DNA of 64,000 nucleotides from Cyathus striatus (lineage: Eukaryota; Basidiomycota; Agaricomycetes; Agaricales; Nidulariaceae), in contig JAOVFP010000009.1 of assembly GCA_025738555.1 (NCBI GenBank), positions 2,170,001-2,234,000 on the forward strand, written 5' to 3'. Positions 12,082 through 24,800 of the stretch are shown here, piece after piece. A program made the position numbers and the translations under genes. Below the pieces are notes generated by a model. The model ran no database searches. It saw only the letters and a list, made by a program, of their open reading frames with translations, and was not told the origin of the DNA. Position 1 is the stretch's first letter. Every line of letters starts with the position of its first letter.

Positions 12082-14824
12082 ATGACTGATAATCCTAGTT
12101 GCGATGGCTGTGGAAAAGCCTTTCCATTGTTGGTGACACTGGTTGATCAGCAGTGCCCAAAATGCGAGAAGCTTGCAAAATATAAACTTGGATCAGTGGA
12201 GTATGGTGAAGTCCTGGTATGAACTCATATCTCACTCTTCCTTGTTCTTTACAAACCACAAATATTCTTTCAGCAATGGCTACAATGTCTGGCTTGTGGA
12301 AAGTCATTTCGGAACATGCAGTACTCACACGGTTCTCAAACCTGTGGAGCTATGGATTGTATCTCAATTAGTACTCAGCGTAAGTTTTTGGTTTTTGGAG
12401 CTTGGCAAATTGACATAGCTTAGGCTAACCAATATTATGCCAGCTCCTGTTGGTACTGCCAGTGTTACTGTGCTTGGATGTTCTAATGCAGCAAATGTGG
12501 CACTGCCAGTGAGCTCACAGTCCTCACACCCCAGCACCTATGCTGTGCGTTCAAGTGCAATATACAATCGAATTAATAGTAGACTCTTGTCACCCTCTCG
12601 ATCTCCTAGCCAAAGCACTTCCTTAAACACAGCCACAATTCAACGACATGAACAATTAGCTGCTAGCTCTTCTGGACATTTGAGAGAGCGTGAAGTCAAT
12701 ATTGCATGGAAAGTGAGTATTCATGGTTTCATTTGTAATTTTTTCATACTATATTAACCTCAATGATGCTCTCTTGAAAGTACCGACAAAGTACTAGTAC
12801 CAAGTTTGAAGCCACCTTGGGAACAGGTTTCAAATCATACAAGATGTCGGAATATATTACAGGTTAGTACACTACTAAGTATTGTACTAATAATTTACTC
12901 AGCACATTTTCCAAATTAGACATGCTGGCTGATGCTCTCATTCGGTTGAATATGAATTGGATAAGAAATGAAGCTGTACCGCTTACAATGTAAGTTGTAC
13001 CATTTTTTCAGTTCATTTTCATATACTTAACTGAATCTTCATTGTATCACAATTTCAGGGAAGAAGTTAGTCTTCACTTTATAGGGAACAAGCTATTGGA
13101 GGATGGGACTGCCACAATGATCCTTTCCGAATTTGTCCAGTATTATTCAACACCAACAAATTTTCGTTTTTATCTTGAAGAGGTGTTTCCTGAACAAAGA
13201 AGGAAAAAGTCAAAGAACCTGAATCAGGCTCTACTTATTTGCTTTGAGGTGCTTATACATATGGATCTTGTAAGTCTGATTGTAGAACAATTGTTTAACT
13301 TATGTTTTACATTAAATACTTAGTTCAAGCAAAGGACAAAACATTTGCGTGACGAGAACCAGGGTGTAACTTCAATGATGACATCATCTCTCCGAAGTGT
13401 GTCTGGGAAGCGTGCACGAGCTGATTCATTCAATTCAGGTCAAGAATCCGGACAAGCTTTTAAACACCCAAAGTTGTCTCATAGTAAGTAGTTACTCCAC
13501 TTGCAAAGCTGAGAGATGTTACCTAATGTCGTGACAATGTAGCTCATATCAGCCCATTCCTTTCTTCTTCCTTTCAGCTCTCAGAACGTAGAGAACTCAC
13601 TTCCATAAATAACACCTCTAGTGTTACACTGGCAAAAATTGTTTGCGTGATGGATTCCAATTCTGGAGAAACAAGTTTTCACAAAGTTGGCAAAGCAATA
13701 TTGGGCCACCTTAGTGATGAATTATTTGCAAAAGGGACCATGAAGTGTGTTTTCGAGGTATGGCTCCTGAGATTCAATTTTTTATACGAGCAATGGAGCT
13801 AACTACTTCTTTAGCTTGTAATGTCTGACGACTCATCAAAGGCCTCTAGTATCTATGTCGCCAAACGATTCTTCCGGCTTGATGACAGTGAAGATGCAGA
13901 CTCAAACATTATGAACCCCAAGTTTGATGCACACTCACATAATGTACAGATTCAAGCGGAATGCTCACGTTTATCAATAGGTAAATGGTTTCTAAATGCT
14001 TATTATGAATTATGTCGTGCCAAAGCTGTTGATGTTGATGAGGGTAAGCTGCTTGTACAACTTATTTTCTTCGTAATTTTTGAATTTAATCACTAGCTAT
14101 CATATTCTCGGATGGATACCTTGCTCAAGAATTGGGAGACAACTGGAGTCCAGCCTCAGGAATGAGCACATATGAGACAGAAGGAATCATGTGGCTCATA
14201 GAGAAGCGCCGCCCTACTACAGTTATCCGCTTTAGTGGGACATTACAACATCCATCATCGAAGAAGGATCTTCGTAGTTCTACTATCTATGCCTTTGCCC
14301 ATTTCGCATATGGGTACAGTAACTTTACTGTAGTATTTGCTGATCTTCAAGGTATTATCTAGACTCCATTCCGGTTACAAGCTATTGCTCTGTACTCACT
14401 TCAGTTTCTTTGTCAGGTACCCCATCTCGAGTAAAAGGCAGTGATGGATTAATCATTTTTGACCCAATGACACACACAGTTGATGGGTACGACTGCTCTA
14501 TTGTCATGTTGCACTTCAAACTCTTACCGTGGTGGCAGAAAATCTGGCATTGGTGATTTTGGTGAAAGCGGAATAGCTTCATTTGTTCATGATCATGTTT
14601 GCAACAATATTTGCATACGTCTTGGACTTGACAAGGCATTCCCTTTGTATTCAGAAAGGAACTGTGCAAAGGTTGCGACTCAGAGTAAATCTACTGGGAG
14701 AGATCACGAGCATGATGACAGCTCAGAAGACGAGGACCTGATTGACAAAGCCCAGACATCTGTCAATAATAATACTATTGCTACTTTAGATAACAAATCC
14801 TCTTCATCCAAGGCGGATAACTAA
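12082..14824 (+). CDS. Alpha-type (atypical) protein kinase, intact, 12 exons
   Basis: Exons: 12082-12216, 12274-12379, 12444-12712, 12781-12862, 12920-12989, 13059-13269, 13324-13483, 13543-13757, 13815-14043, 14097-14351, 14417-14486 and 14539-14824. All introns are GT-AG, the sum is a multiple of three, and the product is 695 residues. The N-terminus has zinc-ribbon-like cysteine pairs (CDGC, CPKC, CLAC). A Ser-rich linker and an uncharacterised middle follow. The C-terminal third is an alpha-kinase catalytic domain: IYVAKRFF with the presumed ATP-binding lysine (about residue 433), [23 protein letters not shown], a glycine loop [10 protein letters not shown] and [10 protein letters not shown]. 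Such kinases phosphorylate Ser/Thr and form large expansions in basidiomycetes. The tail is acidic (DDSSEDEDL). Substrates cannot be inferred. Confidence 0.88.
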
Positions 14825-15097
14825 ACACTAGTAGAAACTTGGATAAATTCTCGTCTAGCTTAATTTTAAGGACTTAATGTGGAATGCAGTCTTATAATAA
14901 TAATAATACGTTGTTGGAGTGCACACTATGAATTCTTGAGTAGTGACGGCATGGGTGGAGGAGAGCGTTCACTGCATGAGGGTCCTGGACTGCCAGAGCA
15001 CACGCAGCAGGGAGGTGGGCCAGAATGAGAACAGGAAGAGTTCTACTAGTGTGATTGTGACAATGAGTGATGGGCAGACCTGGGATTATGCTACCTT

Positions 15098-15820
15098 CTA
15101 CGGCTGTAGACAGAGAAGGGGTGGGGTCGTGTTTGTGCGGCGGAGCTGCGCAAGAGACAGGGGGAGTTTCAATCTTAGCAGGGGAGGCCGTTTCCAGCAG
15201 GTGTCTTTGACGGTGGTGCATCGGATGCATTTGTAGCGATGTAGGAAGGCACAGAGGCAGGTGAGGAGGGAGAAGAGGATAAACCCACCTACGCTCGAGC
15301 CTATAGCTATAAATCGGACATCAGGATGTGAAAGTGTGGTGTATCTAACAGAATACGTCAAAACTGCGGAACAAAAGTATGGGGTATGGAATGTGAACAT
15401 TACTGGGTCGAAAATGGTGGAAGAGTAACCCCCCTGGACGGATACGAAAAAGGTGTGTTGTGCATTTTCTAGATTTGTGGCACTCCAGACAATTGTGGAG
15501 AAGGTTGCGGTGCCGCGTGTGGGTTCAGTGTGTGTTTGGTCAGTGAGGCTGAGGAGGGTGAAAGGGCTTGAGTTGAGAGAGATGTAGGTGTATGTTTGGT
15601 AGGGCCATAAGAGCGCCATAAAGTAGATTCCTGTACCTATCAAGCAACAGTTTATTAGTGTGAATGAGGATATGTGTGGAGAATCTGACCACAGAAAACA
15701 AACGAAGCAGCATTGTTGGGGCCTTGAGATATAGAATACAATTTACGAATAGCAGCATTGTCGAATGATTTTGTCCCATTTCCAATGTATGAGACTCTAG
15801 CATCTCTATTGTCCACAGTG
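15098..15820 (-). pseudogene. Single-pass membrane protein with fungal lectin-like ectodomain, 5' end broken
   Basis: The minus-strand reading from about 15812 is TVDNRD, then VSYIGNG, then an intron at 15689-15637 (GTCAGA...GATAG), then CGTGIYFMALLWP. A beta-rich ectodomain continues to about 15360, followed by a membrane helix (FIAIGSSVGGFILFSLL), a Cys/Lys-rich cytosolic tail and a stop at 15098. The layout of a (V)D(D/N)xD...Y motif, then GTGIY, then one helix, then a basic tail is very common in agaricomycete cell-surface proteins of unknown role. The frame is stopped just upstream of the VDN motif and no signal-peptide exon joins cleanly, so the copy appears 5'-truncated. Confidence 0.5.
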
Positions 15821-15839
15821 TGGAAGAATTAGTCAAAGT

Positions 15840-17590
15840 ACGCTTAGCGAGCGTAATCCTTCTTCGTTGGCCACAGGACTTGAAATTAGAGAACTACATT
15901 AGTGTATAATGTTGAATGAAAACTTAGCTTTGATAGATAATCCTTGAGAAACTTGTAGCGTTGGCGCTCTTCAGAAAGACTTAAGACTTGAGGTTAGTTG
16001 TGCACGGTAAGGATTAAGCTGTAAAGAGGTGTCATTCGAATACCGAAGTATCCGCATAATATACAACGGCGATACAACAGACGTGGATGACGCGCACGTC
16101 CTCTCATGCCGTCAGAGCCAATAGAAATCAATAAGGGAACTACAAGTCATATGATATGTACAGAGACCGTTAAGGGAAACACAAAGGTAGGTAAGAAGAA
16201 AACTCAGCGCTTTAGAATCCCCGAAAGCAATGGAACAACATGACAATATTCCTGACGACAGCCTTACGATGCCGGCACATTGACGTATCCTACCCCTCCC
16301 CAAGGGTAGATGCAGTGGCCCAGACTGCAGGAGCAGCATGACAATCGTAGCGTGGTGCGACGCCGTCCTGCCATTCCTTTGTAATGACGAATCCCAAATT
16401 GCCGAGGTATAATGTATATGGTGCCGTCGTGCACTATTGTATCGTACAACAAAAGAAAACTAGAATGAAGAGAAGGAAGTAAGCGAGACAAAAGGAGAGA
16501 AAAGGAACATAACCCCTATCCTCAACCAATAACCCTCCTTCCACCTCATGATAACGACGAATGAGGAACGACGAAGGTAAAACCCATTCGCCGTTCTCGA
16601 TCCTCCCTTGAGGTAACACTAGGGGCTTGAGGAAAGGAGAAGCTAGGGGAATGGCGAGAGATAAGAGCTTGAGGTAAACGAAAAATACTTGATGCAAAGA
16701 TTTGTTAGGGCGAACATCATGGTTCGATCCGTGCGTGAGTTTAACAGGTAACCATGAGAAGGATGAACTTCGTTCCTTGGGAGGGTAAAGGCTTCGTAAT
16801 TAAAAGATGCTTCTGGTAGATAATGGTTCTGGTAGCATTGAGGGGAACCCTGAGTAATGGCGCGCTTTGCCTCCTCATCAGCTGCCTCGTTGCCCGTACC
16901 TCACAATGTCCTCGGGACCATTGTGGTATTACCAAACCCGCATATCATAGCGCCAGTGTCATGTGTTCTGGTGAGATTTATGAATCGGCACTTCCAGCAT
17001 TTGCGACAGGCTGGAAGTGATCATCCTTGCTGTCGCTTTCATCGTTGCTTCGACTCGACCTCGTCCTGTGTGCTGGCCTCACGCTTGTCCTGGTGGCAGG
17101 GAAAGCGATAGCGTTGAAGCAGTGCGACCTGGGAACAGTCACAGCGAGGTGGTAGGCAAGTGTGTTTCGCTGTGGCCTGACATAATACCATCCGATGACA
17201 TTTCGTAAGCACTCAAGTTGTAGGTGAGCATTGGGGGGAAATGCTTGCGCCGTGAGCTGGGGTGTAGGGGCGAGTGGGGGTTGAAGCAGTAAACAATGGA
17301 GAAGAGTAGGTGTAGTTGCTGGGGCTATATTTTTGTGAGTAGTCGCCTTGCTTGGTGTTTAACAAGTTGAATACTACGGGTGACAAAGATGACAGCACTA
17401 TGTATAGAACAAATAGTATCAGGTCGAGAAAGTATTGCAGCGGAACTAAAAGATACGCACGACCAATGGAAACACCTGAAAAGTGAAGCGACTGAGGAGG
17501 ATAGTATTGGAGATAGTCAAGACTATTATCCGTGTAGGAGAATGAAGTGTCAAGGGGCTACTGTCGTACAGGATGTTGACTGCTCTATCC
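15840..17590. other. No supported gene; decayed sequence
   Basis: Only short overlapping open stretches occur on both strands. A minus-strand hydrophobic stretch near 16500-16440 and a plus-strand Cys-rich stretch at 16823-17020 have no partner exons or family signature. GGTTCGATCC at 16723-16732 resembles a tRNA B box but no tRNA fold is present. Confidence 0.5.
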
Positions 17591-17599
17591 GGTGTAGAG

Positions 17600-18212
17600 C
17601 TATTCGTTTGTCGTATTTGATGAAGTTTGAGCGATGCCGTCAACATTTGAGAGATGGGGTATAGGGGTCCACGTAGGAGGGGTTCTTAGGATTGTGGGGG
17701 TCCATGGAGAGCAGTTGCAAAGAAGATGGCGAAGATAGGTCATGGGGGGTGTAGCCAGTATGAGGGGAACAGAGATTAGAGCTGCGCGCCAAACTTTGCT
17801 GGAAAGAATGTAGGCAAGAGATATTCTGATTCTAATAAAAATGAAAGATGGACGCACTGCTGGATCTGAAGCGAGTGTTTCGAGTATAACTTGGAGGATA
17901 GTCTTCTCCCCTTGCGCAACTTCATTGGAATCTTCAGCACCTATGAGTTTGGAAAGTGCAACGTCAGCACAAGCCAGCGTATGCACGAATTACAGGCCAG
18001 TATTCGTTCATACACGCACCTTTTACCGATATAGAGGTCCCAAGAGACCTGTATACTGAACCATAACTTGCTCTCAACCCTTCAGGTGACAGGATCAGGA
18101 TGGGAATAGAGCAGACGTGCAAGCGGTGCACCGAAGCTGAGTAAGCGAAGTCGGATCCGAAAACGATTTGAAGCACGGACGTCTCGTCAACCGTAATCAG
18201 CCACCACATCAA
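17600..18212 (-). pseudogene. Unknown protein fragment sharing an exon with 7.6 kb
   Basis: The minus strand has an open stretch with TVDETSVLQIVFGSDFAY (18200-18120), which recurs at 7640-7725. After a frame change comes LACADVALSKLIGAEDSNEV, then LQVILETLASDPAVRPS, then a hydrophobic stretch near 17830-17760. The two stretches are in different frames and no clear intron joins them. The repeat partner supports a real exon, but the gene is not recognised and is probably decayed. Confidence 0.3.
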
Positions 18213-18499
18213 AATTGTGAGCGGTTCACTGTTCGGCCGTCACTCCAGAATCGCTGTCCGATTCAGCACCATGCCGGCCAGCTCAACGGGCTCCTGTCCA
18301 TTTGCTTCTCTTCTTCCTCTACTGGCACTGTGAACTTGCTCTTTCGCTTACAACTTGTTGTTTTTCTTTGGGCTCAAATTGTCAGACCACACAGCCCACC
18401 AAGCACGGAATTAAGTACCCAGTGGTTGCTACCAGTACAGCTGTAAAGACTCACTCATGAGTCATATACCACACAAGCCTGACGCATTCGGAACAGTAC

Positions 18500-19860
18500 G
18501 TTCTGTTTCATTCGTTTCTATTGAGACACGAGGTTTACTCGAGGGATAGACGAATGTCGTATCAACACCTAGACAGCCAACTGCCATGCTACTTCTCCCT
18601 CGAGTCTCGACGGCAACACGATCCATAGTATCAAGATATACCAGGGAATCAGTGGGCGCAGTGCTCTTGGGCTCCCTTACAAGTTACCTGAGGTATGTTG
18701 TGTGTGCAATACCTGGCAATGCTGGTTGCCAACCTTACAGATAGTACTACGTATCTATGGAAGCCTGACCTCTCTCTCTCTCCAACATACCACCGGACGA
18801 ACATCAACTCTGAGAGACCTTTCGGCCACTCCATCCCCTCTTTGTCTTCTGCGTACTCCTCGACCTTGCCATCGTTTCTACGTTCATAACCGCAATGAAC
18901 AGGAAGTACGGCCTCGTTAATGCGCATGCTGTTTCGTTTCTCCAACCCCCGTAGGGTGCAACCGCTTTTTCTACCCCTATCGTCTCCACCATCTTGAGGC
19001 TTTCAGGATCCACCAAGTAAAATCCTGAACGACGTTGACCTGAGTGCCCGGCACGCCTTCGTAGTCGCTCAGCGGGATGCAGTGGTGTCTATTGAACAAC
19101 GCAGGGACAGCGTATGCATCCTTGATTTAGCGGGCTGTGGTTGGGTTATGGGCGATGCGTTGGCTGGTATGAGGCGTGGTCAGGATTGTATAGGGAGATG
19201 CGGGTAATCGAAGTGAAGGGGGGGGGTGGGGCAAATGATGACGAAGACCACCAGATGATTGTTATGGGTTTCACTCTGTCTCTGAGGAGTTAGTTTGAGA
19301 TGGACCACGGCGTCACGCCCAGGATTTCTCGCCAGCGTTATAGCGTTCTCCGAAACACGAAGGTACAGTTCTTATTTCGACACGTACGGTACGCGTACTC
19401 ATAGTATTGGCCTTGCAGATTGGTATATGCTCGCCTATTCATGCGTGCTCAATGTGGAGTTCGACTGTATGCAGCGCTCCCTCTCCCTCGCACCTCATGT
19501 AACGCATCGCCGAGTGGATGAACTTGAACAGGCGCGACGTCACCCTACATGCATATCTCAGTCGTCTGAAGCCCGACGTGCCTACAGCATTATCTTACAC
19601 ATCTCCTGTGAGTCTAGTGCACAGGTTCCAATTGTCAAATCCCACTGCTACTGTCGTCTCATCCGTAACCGGTCTTCAAAATCCTGGCATTGTACACTTC
19701 AATTTGAGCGCTGGCTGTATGGCGGTGTCTTTGTGGCCGTTAGGAAGGATATTAGGAGAACTGCGTGCTGTGTACTTAATACAGATTGCGTCTTTTGGGC
19801 GTATGGATGATGTATAGGTGTCAGTGTACGGTTAGGACCATCTCGGATGGTGGCTTGATA
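18500..19860. repeat. Diverged duplicated segment, copy B (partner 1085-2690)
   Basis: This is the colinear partner of copy A, with the same ordered tracts (CCCTCGAGTCTCGACGG, ACCAGGGAATCAGTGGG, CCTTACAGATAGT, GTCGCTCAGCGGGATG, GGCGATGCGTTGG). The minus strand keeps only fragments of the UstYa-like reading, including DYEG and NVVQ. No intact gene remains. Confidence 0.6.
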
Positions 19861-21160
19861 GCGGTATGGGCTGCTACAACGAAATCATATAATGATTACG
19901 ATAGACCTGAATTATGTCGGTCTGAGTGAATGACATCCTCAGCAGGAAAACCAGGGGTCGCACTCTCCGTATAATCGGGGATATGGACGATGCGTTGGCC
20001 ACTCAAGCTGGATCATCCCCCCAGTTCTTCCACATCAAAGCTTAAGGCGAACACCTATGTCACGCATCTTCTTCGGACAGACTTCTGGGCCCAGTTCCCT
20101 GTGCCGTGTCCATGACTGCAAGCAAGCGTAGCAGTCTGGGCGCCATATCATCCGCATCTAACGACCACCGTGCCAGCAACCACCACACCACGCACCTGGA
20201 CCATGACCTGCTACCGTTCGAGCTCAGGCAGCTGTGAGACACTGAGAAACCAACATCTTCCTTCCTCCTGAGCCCTGTGACTGAGATGTGTCGAGGTATC
20301 GCGCAGTGAGCGAGTACATCTTTCAGTTCACAGTAACAGGGGTCCTGTAACAAGGGACACTTACGCGTCCGCCTCCATCTAATCCCACACGTACATACGG
20401 ATTCGTTCCCACTCATCCTAGCAGCCTCCTACGACGTCATTTACATTTCAAATATGCGTACCTCACTGTTGACCGCAGTGCCCTCCTCACCTCTGGTCGA
20501 CGAGACCTTGAAATATGAGACGTGATCTACGTCGACCTGAGTGCATGACGTGTTTACGTTGTTGCTCAGTTGGAGGATCTATCGAGCTATAAGTGGGATT
20601 ATGGACAACACTTAGGGGTGGTCAGGTTGATAAGATGCGGAGAATGATGATCATGTGTGGGATTGAGGGATGAGGCCGATGGGGGTGACCATGAGTACGG
20701 TATTTGTCAAGGCGCTGAAGGAGACTTTGCCCTTGCGGGAGAAGTCAAGTAATCAGCAGTTGCTACGTTTGTACTTGGGAAGTACGTTGTCGTGGGCGAG
20801 AGCTAATACCTCTTTACGCTACGCGTAGAGCTTATAAAAGCGAGATGATTACCTCGGGCTTGGGCTTAGTACGAAGGAAATTTAGATTGTAGGATTGCCT
20901 GGGATATATGATTCGTCGAAGGCCCGATTTCGTCATAAGTATTAATATCTACTATCAGTTGACTAGCGCACGTTCTATTTAAGTATGTGGTTATGATTTA
21001 TCAATCATTATCGATGGTCCAGTACGTTGGGCCACTAAGATTAGATTGTATGTAGGAGTGCGCGTAGTAAAAGACGTGCATGTGAATGGCCCCAAGTTTC
21101 GGCTTTGACGCTTCGAAGTGCATAAATTTGAATAACTGTTACCGGTGGGAAATAGATGAA
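19861..21160. other. Decayed, CpG-containing spacer with duplicate of 5.3 kb block
   Basis: 19935-20145 duplicates 5280-5560. The remainder shows no supported gene. CpG content is still high here, in contrast to the DNA after about 22.0 kb; the transition falls just before NLR gene 1. Confidence 0.45.
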
Positions 21161-21164
21161 ACGT

Positions 21165-21355
21165 ACGCCAGCTTCGAATCGCCAACACATTATGTAATCC
21201 TGCATAAACTTCGGCCCCAATTACCAATCACTCTACGATATCAAGGGGCTTGAGTTGCCATGGGGTTTGAGAATATGCTATTTCAGCCAGTGCATTCAAG
21301 CATAAGGTGTATAGATGGCATAGATGGTATATGAGACTCTGGTCATGGTTCATTC
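21165..21355 (+). repeat. Direct repeat, copy 1 (partner 41727-41910)
   Basis: The segment beginning GCCAGCTTCGAATCGCCAAC, through CAAGGGGCTTGAGTTGCCAT and CATAAGGTGTATAGATGGCA, is repeated at 41727-41910 with about 88-90% identity in the same orientation. One copy lies 0.5 kb upstream of NLR gene 1 and the other 0.2 kb upstream of the 6.1-kb element that precedes NLR gene 2. The pair may mark the edge of an ancestral NLR-containing duplication. Confidence 0.75.
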
Positions 21356-21814
21356 GCATTAGATGTGATTGAAGGTCATCGTGTTATCACATTACGTTCG
21401 GAGTGTCCCAGTGGCAGGTGTGCCTTACGGCCCACAGGCTCACATTGTACTTGAAGATCGAAGTGTTATGAAAGACCATGAGTCGATATCGGAAATCCAT
21501 CGGATCCCACTGTCATCGGCTTGAGCCAGGATGCCTAGGAAGTGCAACTTAGGTGTACCCGAAGTGTACATGTGGCAAGATTGGATGCGCTCAAATGACC
21601 ATCAAGAACTTCCCACATGGGCGCTTTCTTTGCACTCCATGCGTGAACTGAGGCACATTTCTAAGCAAGGTTTGTCAATAAGCCGAAATGCAGAATTCAC
21701 GAAAGGAAGACCCCAGGAACATGGCTGTTAATAGAATTGATCGCAGCCCTGGGAATCTTATATTTCTGTACTATGCATCACCTTTCAATTAAAACGGGAA
21801 CTCGTACGTCGGGG

Positions 21815-21823
21815 TATATAAAG
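21815..21823 (+). promoter_or_regulatory. TATA box of NLR gene 1
   Basis: TATATAAAG lies 55-63 nt upstream of the proposed ATG at 21878. NLR gene 2 has a TATA box (TATAAAA at 50095) at the equivalent place, 45 nt before its ATG. The paired positions help fix the start codons, since a longer upstream reading would have to span the TATA box. Confidence 0.6.
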
Positions 21824-21877
21824 CATTGCCCATCATATTGCCATCAATTCGAACTGCCCATCAAGTTGAACAGCAAG

Positions 21878-24800
21878 ATGTACCTCTTTCGCAGAATCAT
21901 ACCTATGATCACAGGGAGAGATAGCAGACCATTTGCAAATGCTCATGACTTCATAATTGGGCATGCTGAAATGAATGATATCAGGATTGATACCCAGGTA
22001 ACTCTATGAGTTCATTGTAACATGTTGTGAATTTTATTTATACTGACCTTGTTATATCTACAGATCATTAACAATCAACCAAGGGATGAACCACTTTCCC
22101 CACTTCAATCTACTGTTGCCTGTACCTCTCAAAACTTTGTTGGTCAAGAAAAGTACCTTGACAAACTTCATGAACACTTTAGACCTTGTAATACTACTGA
22201 AAGAAAAATGTTTCTTTTGTATGGAATGGGTGGAATTGGAAAGACTCAGATCTGTCTGAAGTTTAATGATGAGATGGCTGGCCAGTAAGTATATTACTCT
22301 GTCATCATCATCATTGAAAATTAAAATAATAATAATAGATTTGCCTATACCTTTTGGATTGATACAACATCTGAGAATACAGTTGTTCAAAGTCTCAAGG
22401 AAATATATAAAAAGATCTCTACTCCTGGAACTTCTGCATCTTCATTCTCTTCTGCTACTGTGCTTAACTTGATCTCCAACCTTAAATCTGATTGGCTTAT
22501 AATCTTTGACAATGCTGATGGTGCTTCTGAATTAGTTGAAAAGTTCCTCCCCCCTGGAAATGTAGGGAATATCTTGATTACAAGTAGAAATCCTGCTCTA
22601 AGGAGAATTACAGCACATAATAACTCAATGGAAGTATCTGAAATGAATGAAGAGACTGCCATTAATTTGCTTTTCAAAACAAGTGGAGTTGATAAGAATT
22701 CTGAAGAGCACTTGAAAGAAGCAAAAATTATCATTCAGAAATTGCATTATCTACCACTAGCCATTGATATGGCTGGAGCTTATATAGCTCAAGTTCAATG
22801 TGAATTAGTAGATTTTATAGAACTCTACAATAAATACAGACCCAAGATCTTAAATCATGAAAAGTTCAAAGGTGCATCAGGATACAATAAAACAGTTTAT
22901 AGAACCTGGGAAATTTCATTTCAAAAGATCATGGAATTATCAAATAATAAAGAAAATAAGAGTACTGTAGCTGCAGCAAAATATGCTATAACACTTTTAA
23001 ATATATTTGCATTTTTTCACTATGAAAATATATCTAAATCAACATTTCAAAGAGCTGCAAAGTACTTTTTTATAAAAAAAGATTTGTACAATGATGATGA
23101 TATACCTTCATATCTGCCTTTATTGGATGTTGCAATGCTAAATATGGATGATTTTGAAGAGTGGAATGACTGGCTGTTTACAGAGAGTATTGAACTGCTT
23201 CTTTCATTTTCATTAATAAAGAAAACAACAAAGACATCATTATATGGCCTACATCCACTTGTGCATACATACTGCCAAGATAGATTATCCATTGATGAAA
23301 AAATATTGTGGAGTCTAAATGCTAAAGCAATAATAGTAAGCTCAGTTTCAGAAAAATACACTACAGAGGAGTATATATACATGAATTCTTTACTACCTCA
23401 CTTTCTTCAAAACTTAGAAAGTGACCAAAATATAAATAACATGATATATTATGATGATATATTCAGAATTTCAGCGATCTTACTGAATAATAATGCAAAA
23501 TATAAATTGGAAGAGGAATATAGATTAAAAACTGCACACATTCATCTTAAGCAATTAGTAGGAAAGGTTGAAAATATATCAAATAGTTTAAAAACTATTA
23601 AACAAATGTACCTAGGGGGATCCAGGAAATTAAATTCAAAAATCACTTCTAAACTACATAATATACTTGAAACAATTGCTAACCTTGCAATGACATACTG
23701 GTACCTAGGAAAGTGGGCAGAAGCTGAGCAGTTGCAGATACAGGTACTGGATATGAGGGAAAGGATTCTTGGAAAGGAGCATCATGACACACTCTCAAGC
23801 ATGCATAATTTGGCAGCCACTTTACACAAACTAGGAAAATGGGCATATGCTGAGGAGTTGCAGATTCAGGTGCTAGATATGGAGGAAAGAATTCTTGGAA
23901 AGGAGCATCATGGAACACTCTTGAGCACAGTTAATTTGGCAATCACTTTCTCAAAGCAAGGAAAATGGGCAGATGCTGAGCAGTTGCAAGTTCAGGTGCT
24001 GGATATGATGAAAAGGATTCTTGGAAAGGAGCATCCTAATACACTCTCAACCATGAGAAATTTGGCAAGCATTTTCTCAAAACAAGGAAAATGGGCAGAT
24101 GCTGAGCAGTTGGAGAGTCAGGTACTGGATATGACAGAAAGAATTCTTGGAAAGGAACATTCTGACACACTTTTAAGCATGGGTAATTTGGTAGTCACTT
24201 TCTCAAATCTAGGAAAGTGGGTAGATGCTGAGCAGTTGCAAATTCAGGTGTTGGATATAATGGAAAGGATTCTTGGAAAGGAGCATCCTTACACACTTTC
24301 AGGCATGGGAAATTTGGCAATTATATATAGAGAGCAAGGAAAATTAGCAGATGCTGAGCAGTTGGAGAGCCAGGTACTGGATATGACAGAAAGAATTCTT
24401 GGAAAGGAGCATCCTGACACACTCTCAAGCATGGGAAATTTGGCAGTCACTTTCTCAGAGCTAGAAAAATGGGCAGATGCTGAGCAGCTGCAGATTCAGG
24501 TGCTAGATATGATGGAAAGAATTCTTGGAAAGGAACATCCTAACACACTCTCAAGCATGAATAATTTAGCAAACACTTTCCAGAAACTAGAAAAATGGGC
24601 AGATGCAGAGCAGCTGCAGATTCAGGCACTAGATATGCGGGAAAGAATTCTTGGAAAGGAGCATCCTGACACACTCTCAAGCATGGTTAATTTGACAATC
24701 ACTTTCTCAAAGCAAGAAAAATGGGCAGATGCAGAGCAGTTGCAGATTCAGGTGCTGGATATGAGGAAAGGAATTCTTGGAAAGGAGCATCCTGACACAC

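Noticed and set aside
16723..16732. tRNA B-box-like GGTTCGATCC
   Set aside because: The flanking bases do not pair as a T stem and no A box, anticodon arm or acceptor stem is found upstream.
19295..19810. 171-codon plus ORF as a gene
   Set aside because: It lies within the diverged duplicated segment whose partner does not keep this frame, and the residues look like an antisense or shadow reading.
23679..23918. Minus-strand ORF inside the TPR array (also 52052-52345)
   Set aside because: Antisense shadow of the 126-bp repeats; the plus strand carries the NB-ARC/TPR protein.
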